Below, in pieces: positions 34,852-44,285 of a DNA stretch of 64,000 nt. Positions within the stretch are counted from its first letter, which is position 1, and each line of letters opens with the position of its first letter. Location of the stretch: positions 186,001 to 250,000 of the forward strand of contig CAXXIB010000003.1 of NCBI GenBank assembly GCA_963675925.2, read 5' to 3'. Below the pieces are notes generated by a model, which saw only the letters and a list, made by a program, of their open reading frames with translations, ran no database searches and had not been told where the DNA came from. Source of the DNA: CAXXOK01 sp963675925 (GTDB lineage Bacteria > Bacillota > Clostridia > Christensenellales > Aristaeellaceae). A program made the translations under genes and the position numbers.

Positions 34852-35655
34852 GTGAATTTGATTCAGACAATATGTGGATGCACTATCCATTATGAACGCA
34901 GAGATAATGACGGGTCCAAGGCTCTGCCTGTACTGCTTTTACACGGCTGGGGCTGTGACGGTACGATGTATCACGGCCTGATGGATGCACTGCAGGACAG
35001 TGCAACCTTGCTGACGCTGGATTTTCCCTCCCATGGGGAAAGCACGGAGCCGCCCAAGCCCTGGGGTGTATCCGATTTTGCGAATCTAGTGCTTGAATTA
35101 ATGGATACACAAGGGATTGAAACCGTTGATATTGTATCGCACTCGTTTGGGACCAGGGTGGCTATATACCTGGCAGCAAACCACCCACATCGCGTGCATA
35201 ATTTGGTGATTACCGGAGGCGCAGGGGTCAAGAAACCTGAAAATCCGAAAAGCAGTCGCAAAACAAAGAACTACAAGCGCCTGAGCGCAGCTGTGCGGAC
35301 GCTTGCGAAGGTCGCGCCTTTGCAAAAGCCGATGAAAGCGTTGCAGGAGCAATTGATTCAAGCCTACGGTTCGCGCGACTATGCCGCGCTCAGTCAAACC
35401 ATGCGGCCCACATTTGTAAAAATTATCTCCGAAGACTTAACGCCATTGCTGCCACGGATCAAAGCACCGACGCTACTGATTTGGGGAAGCAACGATACCG
35501 AAACACCGCTGTGGATGGGGCAAACCATGGAAAAAGAGATTGCCGACGCCGGATTGGTCGTGTTCGAAGGCGGGTCTCACTTTGCGTTTTTGGAAGAGGG
35601 CGCACGATTTGCAACCATCGTCAAGCAATTATTCTGGGGAGGGGAAAGCGCATGA
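34852..35655 (+). CDS. Alpha/beta-hydrolase
   Basis: A 267-residue alpha/beta-hydrolase. Oxyanion region LLHGWGCDG, nucleophile elbow SHSFGT (Ser about 98), acid in WGSNDTETP and the last histidine in GGSHFAFLEE make a complete triad. Start is GTG 34852 or TTG 34858; GAGGTG spacing favours the latter slightly. The TGA overlaps the start of the MurF-like gene by four bases, so it is coupled to cell-wall precursor genes; its substrate is unknown, and a wall or lipid ester is only a guess. Confidence 0.87.
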   Translation: MNLIQTICGCTIHYERRDNDGSKALPVLLLHGWGCDGTMYHGLMDALQDSATLLTLDFPSHGESTEPPKPWGVSDFANLVLELMDTQGIETVDIVSHSFGTRVAIYLAANHPHRVHNLVITGGAGVKKPENPKSSRKTKNYKRLSAAVRTLAKVAPLQKPMKALQEQLIQAYGSRDYAALSQTMRPTFVKIISEDLTPLLPRIKAPTLLIWGSNDTETPLWMGQTMEKEIADAGLVVFEGGSHFAFLEEGARFATIVKQLFWGGESA

Positions 35656-37262
35656 CGCTAGCGCTGTATCGTGGCCTTACGGGTCTGATTCCGGTGATCG
35701 TCTCCCTTTTATCCGTTAAAGGGCTATTCCATCTGTTTCAGCTGGAAAGCTATCAATTCCCGGGCTTTTATCGCTCGGTCAAACGCAACCCTGTGCAGGC
35801 ATGGATGCCGGGCGTGCTATCGGCAGTCGCTTCGCTGGTGCTGATGACCATTGCGCGTCTACTTTTACCTGGAGAGCATAGCATAGTCTTGCAGCTGTTG
35901 GTGCTGGCACTTTCATTTGCTGCTGCCGCTGCGCTTGGAACTTTCATCCGCTTTATACTGGGCTTACAAAAAGCGAAAAAGCCGTTTGTCTATACAGCGC
36001 GCGTAAAACGTCTGTATGGGTTTTGCGGTATCATGCTGGGAACAGCCGCCTTTTTTGTGGGGCAGTTTAGCGGCGTTATTCTGGCGTCGCTATGGCCTGT
36101 GCTGTTGCCTGTATGGCTATCAGTGTGCGCTTTGGTTGCCTGGGGACTGGAAAAAATCATCAGTGAAGCGTACTTTCGCAGTGCGCGCGGGAAACTGCTT
36201 TCTCAGAGCGATTTGATTCGCATCGGCATTACAGGCAGCTACGGCAAAACCTCCGTCAAGCAGATTCTTGGCACTATATTGGAGGAGAAGTACTCTGTGT
36301 TGATTACCCCCAAGAGCTTTAATACGCCGATGGGTGTAACGCGAACCATACGCGAAAGGCTGCTGCCATCGCATCAGGTTTTCATTGCCGAGATGGGAGC
36401 GCGGCATGTGGGGGATATCAAGGAGCTTTGCCGCCTGGTCAAACCGGAAATCGGTATCCTGTCCTCGGTGGGGCCGCAGCATTTGGATACCTTTAAAACA
36501 CTGGACCGTGTTGCCAGCACCAAATATGAGCTGATTGATGCGCTGCCAGCCGACGGACATGGCTTTTTTGCCGATGACGGCGCGATATGCAAGCAGCTGT
36601 ACGACCGCACGGGAAAACCCAAAACGCTGGTCGCCCTAGCGACGGGCAGTGCGGACCTGTGGTGCGAAAACACGGAAATATCCGCCGAAGGCAGCACGTT
36701 TGACCTGTGTTTTAAGGACGGCGAGCGCTTGCAGGTAACAACGCGCTTACTAGGAGAACACAGCATTCAAAACATTCTCCTGGCGGCGTCGGTAGCCAAG
36801 CACCTGGGGCTGACGAAAAACCAGATTCTGCGGGGTATTCGCCGGATTGAACCGGTGCCCAGCCGCATGGAGTTGATAAAGAATCCGAATTCTTATACAA
36901 TTATCAACGATGGTTTCAACGCAAACCCTGTCAGTGCACAGGCTGCGCTTTCCATCCTCAGTCAGTTTCCCAAGCGGCGGATTATTATTACCCCCGGCAT
37001 GGTGGAACTCGGCGCGGAGGAAGCGGCCTTCAATCAAGCCTTTGGCAGGCAAATCGCCAAGGCGGTCGATATTGCGATCATCGTTGGTAAGAAGCGCGTA
37101 CAGCCCATTTTGGACGGGCTGAACGAAGCCGGATTCCCCAAAGAGAATATTCACCATGTGGACAGCCTGGAGCAGTCCACCAAGGTGTTGCAAACACTGG
37201 TCCACAAGGACGATACCGTTTTGTACGAAAACGACCTACCGGATAATTATCAGGAAAACTAG
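35652..37262 (+). CDS. murF: MurF-like Mur ligase with N-terminal membrane domain
   Basis: A 536-residue chain. Residues 1-175 hold about five or six hydrophobic helices; residues 190-536 are a Mur ligase with ATP loop GITGSYGKTS (192-201), a MurF-type FNTPMGVTRTI segment, IAEMGARHVGDI, the SSVGPQHLDTF metal histidine and NPNSYTIINDGFNANP. MurF joins D-Ala-D-Ala to the UDP-MurNAc-tripeptide; the ddl gene directly downstream makes that dipeptide, which supports the call. The membrane domain is absent from classical MurF and would place the enzyme next to MraY. A separate, unrelated Mur-ligase function in a different wall polymer remains possible. Confidence 0.87.
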   Translation: MTLALYRGLTGLIPVIVSLLSVKGLFHLFQLESYQFPGFYRSVKRNPVQAWMPGVLSAVASLVLMTIARLLLPGEHSIVLQLLVLALSFAAAAALGTFIRFILGLQKAKKPFVYTARVKRLYGFCGIMLGTAAFFVGQFSGVILASLWPVLLPVWLSVCALVAWGLEKIISEAYFRSARGKLLSQSDLIRIGITGSYGKTSVKQILGTILEEKYSVLITPKSFNTPMGVTRTIRERLLPSHQVFIAEMGARHVGDIKELCRLVKPEIGILSSVGPQHLDTFKTLDRVASTKYELIDALPADGHGFFADDGAICKQLYDRTGKPKTLVALATGSADLWCENTEISAEGSTFDLCFKDGERLQVTTRLLGEHSIQNILLAASVAKHLGLTKNQILRGIRRIEPVPSRMELIKNPNSYTIINDGFNANPVSAQAALSILSQFPKRRIIITPGMVELGAEEAAFNQAFGRQIAKAVDIAIIVGKKRVQPILDGLNEAGFPKENIHHVDSLEQSTKVLQTLVHKDDTVLYENDLPDNYQEN

Positions 37263-37273
37263 TGGAGGATACT

Positions 37274-38488
37274 ATGGCCACAATGAAATTAGGTGTCATT
37301 TTCGGAAGCCGATCCTGTGAGCACGAAGTTTCCGTGATCAGCGCTTTGCAGCTGATGAACGCGGTGGACAGCGAAAAATATACGGTCATCCCCGTGTACA
37401 TCAGCATGCGCGGCGAATGGTTTACAGGCGATCCGTTGATGGACATCAAAACCTTTCAGAATTTTGATCCCTATGCCAAGGGAATCACCCGCGTATTTTT
37501 GGATACCACAGCGGGTACCGGCGCATTGATGACCGTGGAAGCACCCAAAGGCTTATTCAGGAAAGAAGAACAGCGCCTTGTGGCGAGGCTTGATTGCGTT
37601 ATTCCCGTTCTCCACGGCATGCATGGGGAGGATGGGACACTCCAGGGAATGCTTGAGATGTGCAACATTCCCTATACGAGCTCCGGTGTGGCTGCATCGG
37701 CCGTTGGTCTGGACAAAGCCTACATGAAGGATTTCTTCCGGGGCTGCGGCTTTCCGGTGCTGGACAGCTGCTGGGCGCTGCGCAGCCAGTGGGAGAAGGA
37801 CTCGGTCGAGGTCATCAAGACCATTGAAGAAGCGCTTTCGTATCCCGTGTTTGTCAAGCCATCCTCGCTGGGTTCTTCCATCGGTGTAAGCAAGGCGAAA
37901 GACTTTACTGAACTGCGCGATGCACTGGAGCTTGCCTTTGAGTTTGACCGCAAGGTATTGATTGAAAAAGGCTTAAATGACCCCATTGAACTGAACTGCT
38001 CGGTGATGGGCTACAATGATGATGTATCCGCTTCGCCCATCGAGATGCCTGTCCTTGGCGGCGACTTGCTCAGCTTTATGGACAAATATTTGCAGAGCGG
38101 CAAAAATGCAAGCAAGGGGATGGCCTCGCTCAAACGCGTACTGCCTGCACCCATTGAACCAGAGCTGACTGAGAGAATCCAGACCTTATCCAAGACTATT
38201 TTCCAGTCGATGGATTGTAAGGGCTTAGTGCGTATCGACTATATGTACGATGCGCCATCGGATGAACTTTATATTACCGAGATTAACACCATACCCGGTT
38301 CCATGGCGTTTTACCTGTGGAACGAAGCGGGTATCAAATACCCGGAGCTGATCGACAAGCTTGTCGGGTATGCACTCAAAGCGCACGAGGAGAAAAACGC
38401 GAGCAATTACGCCTTTTCATCCAGCATTCTGAAAGAAGCGAAGCTCGGCGCGAAAAACGGTGGCAAAACAGACGCGAAGCTGCCGTAA
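37274..38488 (+). CDS. ddl: D-alanine--D-alanine ligase
   Basis: ATP-grasp enzyme making D-Ala-D-Ala. ATG 37274 after GTGGAGG gives 404 residues. Family marks: LGVIFGSRSCEHEVSVISA, VIPVLHGMHGEDGTLQGMLE, PVFVKPSSLGSSIGVSKA, the LIEKG hinge and ITEINTIPGSMAFYLW. The presence of STEINT-like metal residues indicates an active enzyme; selectivity for D-Ala over D-Lac cannot be read reliably. Length is somewhat above the usual 350-370, with insertions near 60-90 and a lysine-rich C-terminal tail. Confidence 0.93.
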   Translation: MATMKLGVIFGSRSCEHEVSVISALQLMNAVDSEKYTVIPVYISMRGEWFTGDPLMDIKTFQNFDPYAKGITRVFLDTTAGTGALMTVEAPKGLFRKEEQRLVARLDCVIPVLHGMHGEDGTLQGMLEMCNIPYTSSGVAASAVGLDKAYMKDFFRGCGFPVLDSCWALRSQWEKDSVEVIKTIEEALSYPVFVKPSSLGSSIGVSKAKDFTELRDALELAFEFDRKVLIEKGLNDPIELNCSVMGYNDDVSASPIEMPVLGGDLLSFMDKYLQSGKNASKGMASLKRVLPAPIEPELTERIQTLSKTIFQSMDCKGLVRIDYMYDAPSDELYITEINTIPGSMAFYLWNEAGIKYPELIDKLVGYALKAHEEKNASNYAFSSSILKEAKLGAKNGGKTDAKLP

Positions 38489-38500
38489 AGGAGATACAGT

Positions 38501-40381
38501 TTGGATCTTTGCGAAATTAAACAACCGATGGATATATCCGGCCTGACAGCTGAGGAATGCAAGACGCTGGCCAAGGACATACGGGAAACCATTATCCATA
38601 CCGTATCGGAAAACGGAGGGCATTTGGCCTCCAATCTCGGTGTGGTGGATATGACCATTGCCCTTCACCGCGCCTTTCATACCCCGCAGGACCGCATTGT
38701 GTTTGATGTGGGCCATCAGGCCTATACCCATAAATTACTCACCGGGCGCTATGGCGAGTTTCATACATTGCGCCAGTACGGGGGCTTGTCCGGGTTTCCC
38801 AAGTGCTGCGAAAGCGAGCACGATTGCTTTGAAACCGGACATGCGAGTACAGGTATATCCGCTGCATTGGGGCTGGCACGCGCACGGGACTTACAGGGCG
38901 AAACTCACCATGTGGTTGCCGTGGTAGGCGATGGTGCGCTGACCGGCGGGATGTGTTATGAAGCGCTGAACGATTGCGGTAATTCTAAAACCAAACTCAT
39001 CGTGGTCATCAACGATAATGAAATGTCCATCACCAAAAACGTTGGCGCGCTCAGCAAACACTTAACCAAGCTGCGGGCTAGCGGCGGGTGGTATACCGCC
39101 AAGCGCAAGGTGGAAAAAGGCTTACACCGCATCCCTTGGATCGGCGAGCCGCTGGCACGCATGCTGCACACCTTGAAAAAAGCGCTGCGTACCCTGTTTG
39201 TTGACGAAAGCTTTTTTACAACCCTAGGGTTTGACTATTTAGGCCCAATCGACGGCCATGATATTCCGGCCATGGAAAAGGTGTTCCGTCAGGCCCAGAA
39301 GATGGATACGCCGGTTGCCATTCACCTGAATACAGTCAAAGGCTACGGCTACCAAAACGCCGAAGAGAACCCGGCAGCCTTTCACGGTACGCCGCCGTTT
39401 TTCATTGATAATGGCATGACACAACAGGACGCAAAGACCAGCTACGGCCATATTGCCTCTGACTTGCTGTCTGAGATGGCCGAGACGGACTCCCGTATCA
39501 CCCTGGTAACCGCCGCCATGACGCTGGGCACTGCAACCGATGGATTTGCGGCGAGCTTCCCGCGTCGTTATTTTGATGTTGGGATTGCCGAAGAGCATGC
39601 GGTAACACTGTGTGCGGGGCTTGCCAAAGGCGGTATGCGTCCGTATTTCTTTGTCTATTCCACTTTCCTGCAACGCGGGTACGATCAGGTAATGCACGAT
39701 GTGTGCATTCAAAACCTGCCGGTCATCTTTATGCTGGATCGTGCGGGGCTAGCCAATGGCGACGGGGAAACGCATCAGGGCTTGTTTGATATCGCCTATC
39801 TGCGCCATATCCCCAATATGCGCATACTCGCGCCTGCGGATACCCGGGAACTCAAGGAAATGATCAAGGCCAGCATCCAGTTTGATGGCCCCTGCGCCAT
39901 CCGCTATCCTAAACGAGCCGTGGTCAGCGAGTCGGACTCGCCGAGCGACCCGTTTGTACTGGGATCATGGAAAACCTTGATACAAGGGAAGCAGGGCGCA
40001 ATTTTAGCAGTGGGCAGCATGGTGGGAGCGGCGATGGATGCTGCTGCCGCGCTGCGCAGGCAAGGGATAGCCCTTGAAGTGATCAATGCGTCCACGGTGA
40101 AACCGCTGGATACGGCCGTAATGGCACGCCTGGCAGAGGCAGGAAAGCCTGTGTTTACCTTGGAAGAACATGTGCTGGACGGCGGGTTTGGCAGCGCTGT
40201 GCTGGAATACGCTGCAACGCAGCAACAGGGGATGACTGTGCATCCGATTGCGATTGCGTCTCAATTTGTCAAACACGGTGACCATAAAGCGCTGCTGAAA
40301 GAAACCGGGCTGGACGCGGAATCGGTTCAGAAAACCATCGCAGGCGTAATGCAACCTGCAGGGCAGACCGATGAGCGATAA
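38501..40381 (+). CDS. dxs: 1-deoxy-D-xylulose-5-phosphate synthase
   Basis: Thiamine-diphosphate enzyme at the head of the MEP isoprenoid pathway, 626 residues. HLASNLGVVDMTIALH, FDVGHQAYTHKLLTGR, VGDGALTGGMCYEALND with NDNEMSI (ThDP/Mg site), GFDYLGPIDGHD and DVGIAEEHAVTLCAGLA are in order. The start is TTG 38501 with AAAGGAG and good spacing; the next ATG lies 27 bases on. The end overlaps tlyA by 11 bases. Confidence 0.95.
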   Translation: MDLCEIKQPMDISGLTAEECKTLAKDIRETIIHTVSENGGHLASNLGVVDMTIALHRAFHTPQDRIVFDVGHQAYTHKLLTGRYGEFHTLRQYGGLSGFPKCCESEHDCFETGHASTGISAALGLARARDLQGETHHVVAVVGDGALTGGMCYEALNDCGNSKTKLIVVINDNEMSITKNVGALSKHLTKLRASGGWYTAKRKVEKGLHRIPWIGEPLARMLHTLKKALRTLFVDESFFTTLGFDYLGPIDGHDIPAMEKVFRQAQKMDTPVAIHLNTVKGYGYQNAEENPAAFHGTPPFFIDNGMTQQDAKTSYGHIASDLLSEMAETDSRITLVTAAMTLGTATDGFAASFPRRYFDVGIAEEHAVTLCAGLAKGGMRPYFFVYSTFLQRGYDQVMHDVCIQNLPVIFMLDRAGLANGDGETHQGLFDIAYLRHIPNMRILAPADTRELKEMIKASIQFDGPCAIRYPKRAVVSESDSPSDPFVLGSWKTLIQGKQGAILAVGSMVGAAMDAAAALRRQGIALEVINASTVKPLDTAVMARLAEAGKPVFTLEEHVLDGGFGSAVLEYAATQQQGMTVHPIAIASQFVKHGDHKALLKETGLDAESVQKTIAGVMQPAGQTDER

Positions 40382-41195
40382 AACACGCATTGACGTCGCC
40401 ATGGTCGAGCAGGGCTTTGCCGACAGCAGAGCCAAAGCGCAGGCGCTGATCATGAGCGGTGTCGTATACATAAAAGAACAGAAGGTCTTAAAGCCCTCCG
40501 AAAAGGTTTCTCAAGCCGATGAAATCATCGTACGCGGGCTGAAATCGCACCCCTATGTCAGCCGTGGCGGACTGAAGCTTGAAAAAGCGCTGCACAGTTT
40601 TGCGTTGGATGTCACCGGCATGACGGCGCTGGATATCGGTGCGGCGACCGGCGGGTTTACAGATGTGCTGCTGCAAAACGGCGCAGAGCATGTCGTCGCC
40701 GTTGATGTTGGGTATGGCCAACTGGATCTGAAAATCCGCAACGATGAGCGTGTAACGGTTCTGGAGCGCACCAATGCCCGGTACATTACCAGCGAAATGA
40801 TCGGCGGACGGGTTCCTGATCTGACGGTCATGGATGTGTCCTTTATATCCGTAAAACTCATTTTGCCGGCAGCGGCCGCATTGATGAACCATAACGGCAT
40901 ATTTTGCATATTAATTAAACCCCAGTTTGAAGCTGGACGGGACAATGTGGGCAAGCACGGCGTGGTGCGCGATAGCAGCGTGCGGGCCGGTGTCATTAAG
41001 GATGTACGCGATTTTGCGGTGCAAATAGGGTATACCATGATAAAGCTGGACTTCTCACCTATTAAGGGACCGGCGGGCAATGTGGAGTTTCTGGCCATGC
41101 TGCGGCCTGCTGCTGACGGCGTAGCGATGGTTTCGGATACAATGATCGAGCAGACTGTGAAACAGTCGGAAAATCGTTTGTCTTGCAATGAATGA
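40371..41195 (+). CDS. tlyA: TlyA-family rRNA 2'-O-methyltransferase
   Basis: S4 RNA-binding domain (RIDVAMVEQGFADSRAKAQALIMSG) followed by an FtsJ-like SAM methyltransferase (ALDIGAATGGFTDVLLQNGA, VAVDVGYGQLDLKIRND, DVSFISVKLILPA, IKPQFEAGRDNVGKHGVVRD). 274 residues. Homologues methylate ribose of cytidines in 16S and 23S rRNA. The usual Clostridia position between dxs and nadK supports the call. Confidence 0.93.
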   Translation: MSDKTRIDVAMVEQGFADSRAKAQALIMSGVVYIKEQKVLKPSEKVSQADEIIVRGLKSHPYVSRGGLKLEKALHSFALDVTGMTALDIGAATGGFTDVLLQNGAEHVVAVDVGYGQLDLKIRNDERVTVLERTNARYITSEMIGGRVPDLTVMDVSFISVKLILPAAAALMNHNGIFCILIKPQFEAGRDNVGKHGVVRDSSVRAGVIKDVRDFAVQIGYTMIKLDFSPIKGPAGNVEFLAMLRPAADGVAMVSDTMIEQTVKQSENRLSCNE

Positions 41196-41211
41196 ATATT
41201 CACAATATAAT
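41183..41211 (+). promoter_or_regulatory. Internal promoter before nadK
   Basis: TTGCAA (41183-41188), 17 bases, TATAAT (41206-41211), inside the end of tlyA and the short gap to nadK. It would allow nadK-argR-recN to be read apart from dxs-tlyA. Confidence 0.6.
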
Positions 41212-41243
41212 ATACAGGACAAGTATGAAACAGGAGTAGCCAA

Positions 41244-42080
41244 ATGCGCAACGCTTATCTGCTGATGCACCCCAACCGCACGGATCAGTTTACGATTGCC
41301 GAGCAGATCGTATCGGTTTTCCATGCGCAGGGTTTAACGGTATCAACAGAGCCATGGCTTGAAGAAGCGCTGGGCAGCGATTCCCTGTTTGATCATGTGT
41401 CCACACCGGAGTTTGTGATAGCGGTCGGCGGGGACGGCACATTTTTATCCGCCGTACAGCTGGCTCTGCAATGGGATGTGCCGCTACTTGGGATTAACAC
41501 GGGGCATATCGGGTTCTTGATCGAGGTTACACTGGATCAGCTTGAGGAGATCTGCGGGCGGCTGAAAGTTGATGATTATGCCATCGAACCCCGGATGACG
41601 CTGGATGTGCTGCGTAACGGCGAAACCATGAAGACAGCGCTCAACGATGTGGTCATCAGCCGTGCTGGCTATGCAAGGCTGATCACGGTTAAGGCCTCGG
41701 TGGAAAGCGATCTGGTAGCCCGCTACAAGGCGGACGGACTGATTATTTCTACCCCGACCGGGTCGACAGGGTATTCACTGTCCGCAGGTGGGCCGATTGT
41801 ATATCCGGGTGTAGACTGCATACTGCTGTCGCCGATTTGTCCGCATTCCTTGCAGCACAGGCCGGTCGTTGCCGATGCATCGCAGGTCATCACCATTGAA
41901 CTGGACTGCGAACCCGACCAGCAGGTACAGCTCGATGTGGACGGCAGAAGCTTATGCAAGCTGGATATCTGCGAAAAAATTACCGTAAAGCGGTCGGAAA
42001 AGACCGTGAAACTCATTCGCTATGGTACGCAAAGTTTTTTTCACCGTATTCGTGACAAGTTATCCGAGTGGAGCTGTTAA
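41244..42080 (+). CDS. nadK: NAD kinase
   Basis: Phosphorylates NAD to NADP, 278 residues. VIAVGGDGTFLSAVQLA, GINTGHIGFLIEV, LNDVVISRAGYARLI and ISTPTGSTGYSLSAGGPIVYP are the family motifs. CAGGAG site before ATG. Confidence 0.95.
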   Translation: MRNAYLLMHPNRTDQFTIAEQIVSVFHAQGLTVSTEPWLEEALGSDSLFDHVSTPEFVIAVGGDGTFLSAVQLALQWDVPLLGINTGHIGFLIEVTLDQLEEICGRLKVDDYAIEPRMTLDVLRNGETMKTALNDVVISRAGYARLITVKASVESDLVARYKADGLIISTPTGSTGYSLSAGGPIVYPGVDCILLSPICPHSLQHRPVVADASQVITIELDCEPDQQVQLDVDGRSLCKLDICEKITVKRSEKTVKLIRYGTQSFFHRIRDKLSEWSC

Positions 42081-42095
42081 ACAGGAGGGAATCGA

Positions 42096-42545
42096 ATGAA
42101 AGCAACCAGACAAAAGGCGATCCTCGAAATTATCCGCCAACAGGACATCAATACCCAGGAAGAGCTCGCCGAAGCGCTCAAAAAGCTGAATTTCAATGTA
42201 ACCCAGGCGACAGTCTCGCGCGATATTAAGGAACTGCGTTTGCTGAAAACCCTATCCAATGATGGGGTATATCGCTATACCATGGTGGAGAACGTTGAAC
42301 ACACGCTGGACGAGCGCTTCCGCAGAATTTTCGGCGAGTCGGTACTGACGGTGTCTTCGGCCTATAATCAGGTTGTGATTCGCACCCTATCGGGCAGCGC
42401 AAACGTGGCAGCGGAAATGCTGGACAGCTTAGGCTGGTCGGAAGTCATCGGTACGCTGGCAGGCGATAATACGGTGCTGCTGATTTTACGATCGATTGAT
42501 GATGTAGCAGAGATCGTATCGAAAATCAACGAAATGCTGCGCTAA
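42096..42545 (+). CDS. argR: Arginine repressor ArgR/AhrC
   Basis: Hexameric arginine-sensing regulator, 149 residues. Winged helix RQKAILEIIRQQDINTQEEL...VTQATVSRDIKEL and the C-terminal oligomerisation and arginine site (SGSANVAAEMLDSLGW, EVIGTLAGDNTVLLIL with GTxAGDDT-like loop; here GDN in place of GDD). Fifteen bases after nadK; in this gene order it regulates genes elsewhere. Confidence 0.94.
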   Translation: MKATRQKAILEIIRQQDINTQEELAEALKKLNFNVTQATVSRDIKELRLLKTLSNDGVYRYTMVENVEHTLDERFRRIFGESVLTVSSAYNQVVIRTLSGSANVAAEMLDSLGWSEVIGTLAGDNTVLLILRSIDDVAEIVSKINEMLR

Positions 42546-42572
42546 TCCGCTTGGAAAGGGACGTACACCACT

Positions 42573-44285
42573 ATGCTCAAATCCATGACGGTTCGCAACG
42601 TAGCGCTGATTGAAGAACTCAACGTCGATTTTCACACAGGCCTGCATGTACTGACAGGCGAAACCGGCGCGGGGAAATCCATCGTGGTGGATTCTATCAA
42701 TTTAGTACTGGGGGAGCGGGCTGACAGAGGGTTAATTCGCTCCGGCTGTGATAAAGCAACCGTGGAAGCGATTTTTGATATTTCCGGAAATAGTAATATT
42801 CAAAAGCTGCTCACAGATGAATCGCTGGAAGCGGACGGCGGGTTGATGTCCGTTTACCGCGAAATCAGCAGTTCTGACCGCAATGTGTGCCGTGTTTGCG
42901 GCGTGATTGTGCCGCTTGCGTTCCTGAAGAAAATCACAGAAATCCTTGTGGATATTCATGGCCAGCATGAACACCAAAGTTTGTTTAATGAAGAATACCA
43001 CCGCGCATTTTTGGATGCTTTCGGTGACGATGCACATCAAGCCCAATGCGCGCAGGTGAGAACGCGTTACGCGGCATGGCGCGAGGCCGGGGCAAAGTTT
43101 AACGCCCTGCGCAAGGAAAACGCCCAGCGCGCCCAGCGGCAGGAATTTCTGGAGCTGCGAATTCGTGACTTGAGGGAATTTAAACCGGTTGTCGGAGAAA
43201 AAGAAACGCTCGTGGCCCAGCGCACAAGGTTTGCCGATCATGAAAAGATTGCAAACGCGCTCAAAGCCATCTATCAAAACCTGACTGCCAGTGAAGGTAC
43301 CAGTTTAGGGGTCAATGCACAGCTGCGCGGTGCCTTAGAAGAAAGCAAGCGTATCGGCGAATACAGCGAGCGCTTTAAAGCTCTGGCGGAACGCCTGCAA
43401 AGTGCGTTTTACGAAGCGGAGGAAATCGCCCTGGATGTGCGCGCCATGGCGGACGATGAAGCTTATGACGAAGAAACGTATGAACAAGTTTCCGTTCGTT
43501 TGGACGGATACCGCAAGCTGGAAAAGCGCTTTGGTATGGAGGCCGACGAGCTGAGCCGGTACTTTGAGGAGCTGTCACAGGAGCTGGAGACCATCCAAAC
43601 GATGGATGAATCGCTAAAGAAAGCCGAAACGCTGTACAAGCAAACCTTATCGCAGTACCGTAGTGCGGCTGCCGCGCTGACAGCATCGCGCAAGCAGACG
43701 GCAGGTCGCTTGCAGGCGATTATTGAACAACAGCTCAATGATTTAGGCATGGAGCGGACACAGTTTGAGTGCGTATTTACCCCGCATGATCCCAGCGGCA
43801 GGCAGCAGCCCTCGCCGGATGGTGACGATCATGTGGCGTTCTACATTGCCCCCAACATCGGCGAACCGGCAAAACCGCTTCGGCGCATCGCATCCGGCGG
43901 TGAAATGTCACGCATTATGCTGGCGATGAAGGCCGCTGCTGCGGATAAAAAGCTGATTCCCACCATGATCTTTGATGAAATTGATACTGGGATCAGCGGC
44001 CGTGTGGCCGGTGTGGTTGCCGAGAAGATGGATGATATTGCACGCTATCATCAGGTGATTTGCGTGTCGCATTTGCCGCAGATTGCTGCCATGGCGGATC
44101 ACCAGTACCTGGTGGAGAAAAAAGTAAAGCAGGGCCGTACCATAACGACCCTGCGTGAGTTAACCAAGGAGCAGCGGATTGACGCTGTTGCCAGCCTGCT
44201 GGGTATGCAGGATGCGGGGGAGGAAAGCGGCAGAGTGCACGCTGCCAACATGGTGGAAGCGGCGCAAACCCGCAAGCGGAAGTAA
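42573..44285 (+). CDS. recN: DNA repair protein RecN
   Basis: SMC-like protein for double-strand break repair, 570 residues. Walker A LTGETGAGKSIVVDSI, long central coiled coil (about 150-370), signature RRIASGGEMSRIMLA and Walker B TMIFDEIDTGISGRVA are present. Last gene of the group; its stop codon abuts the era stop on the other strand with no space for a terminator. Confidence 0.96.
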   Translation: MLKSMTVRNVALIEELNVDFHTGLHVLTGETGAGKSIVVDSINLVLGERADRGLIRSGCDKATVEAIFDISGNSNIQKLLTDESLEADGGLMSVYREISSSDRNVCRVCGVIVPLAFLKKITEILVDIHGQHEHQSLFNEEYHRAFLDAFGDDAHQAQCAQVRTRYAAWREAGAKFNALRKENAQRAQRQEFLELRIRDLREFKPVVGEKETLVAQRTRFADHEKIANALKAIYQNLTASEGTSLGVNAQLRGALEESKRIGEYSERFKALAERLQSAFYEAEEIALDVRAMADDEAYDEETYEQVSVRLDGYRKLEKRFGMEADELSRYFEELSQELETIQTMDESLKKAETLYKQTLSQYRSAAAALTASRKQTAGRLQAIIEQQLNDLGMERTQFECVFTPHDPSGRQQPSPDGDDHVAFYIAPNIGEPAKPLRRIASGGEMSRIMLAMKAAAADKKLIPTMIFDEIDTGISGRVAGVVAEKMDDIARYHQVICVSHLPQIAAMADHQYLVEKKVKQGRTITTLRELTKEQRIDAVASLLGMQDAGEESGRVHAANMVEAAQTRKRK

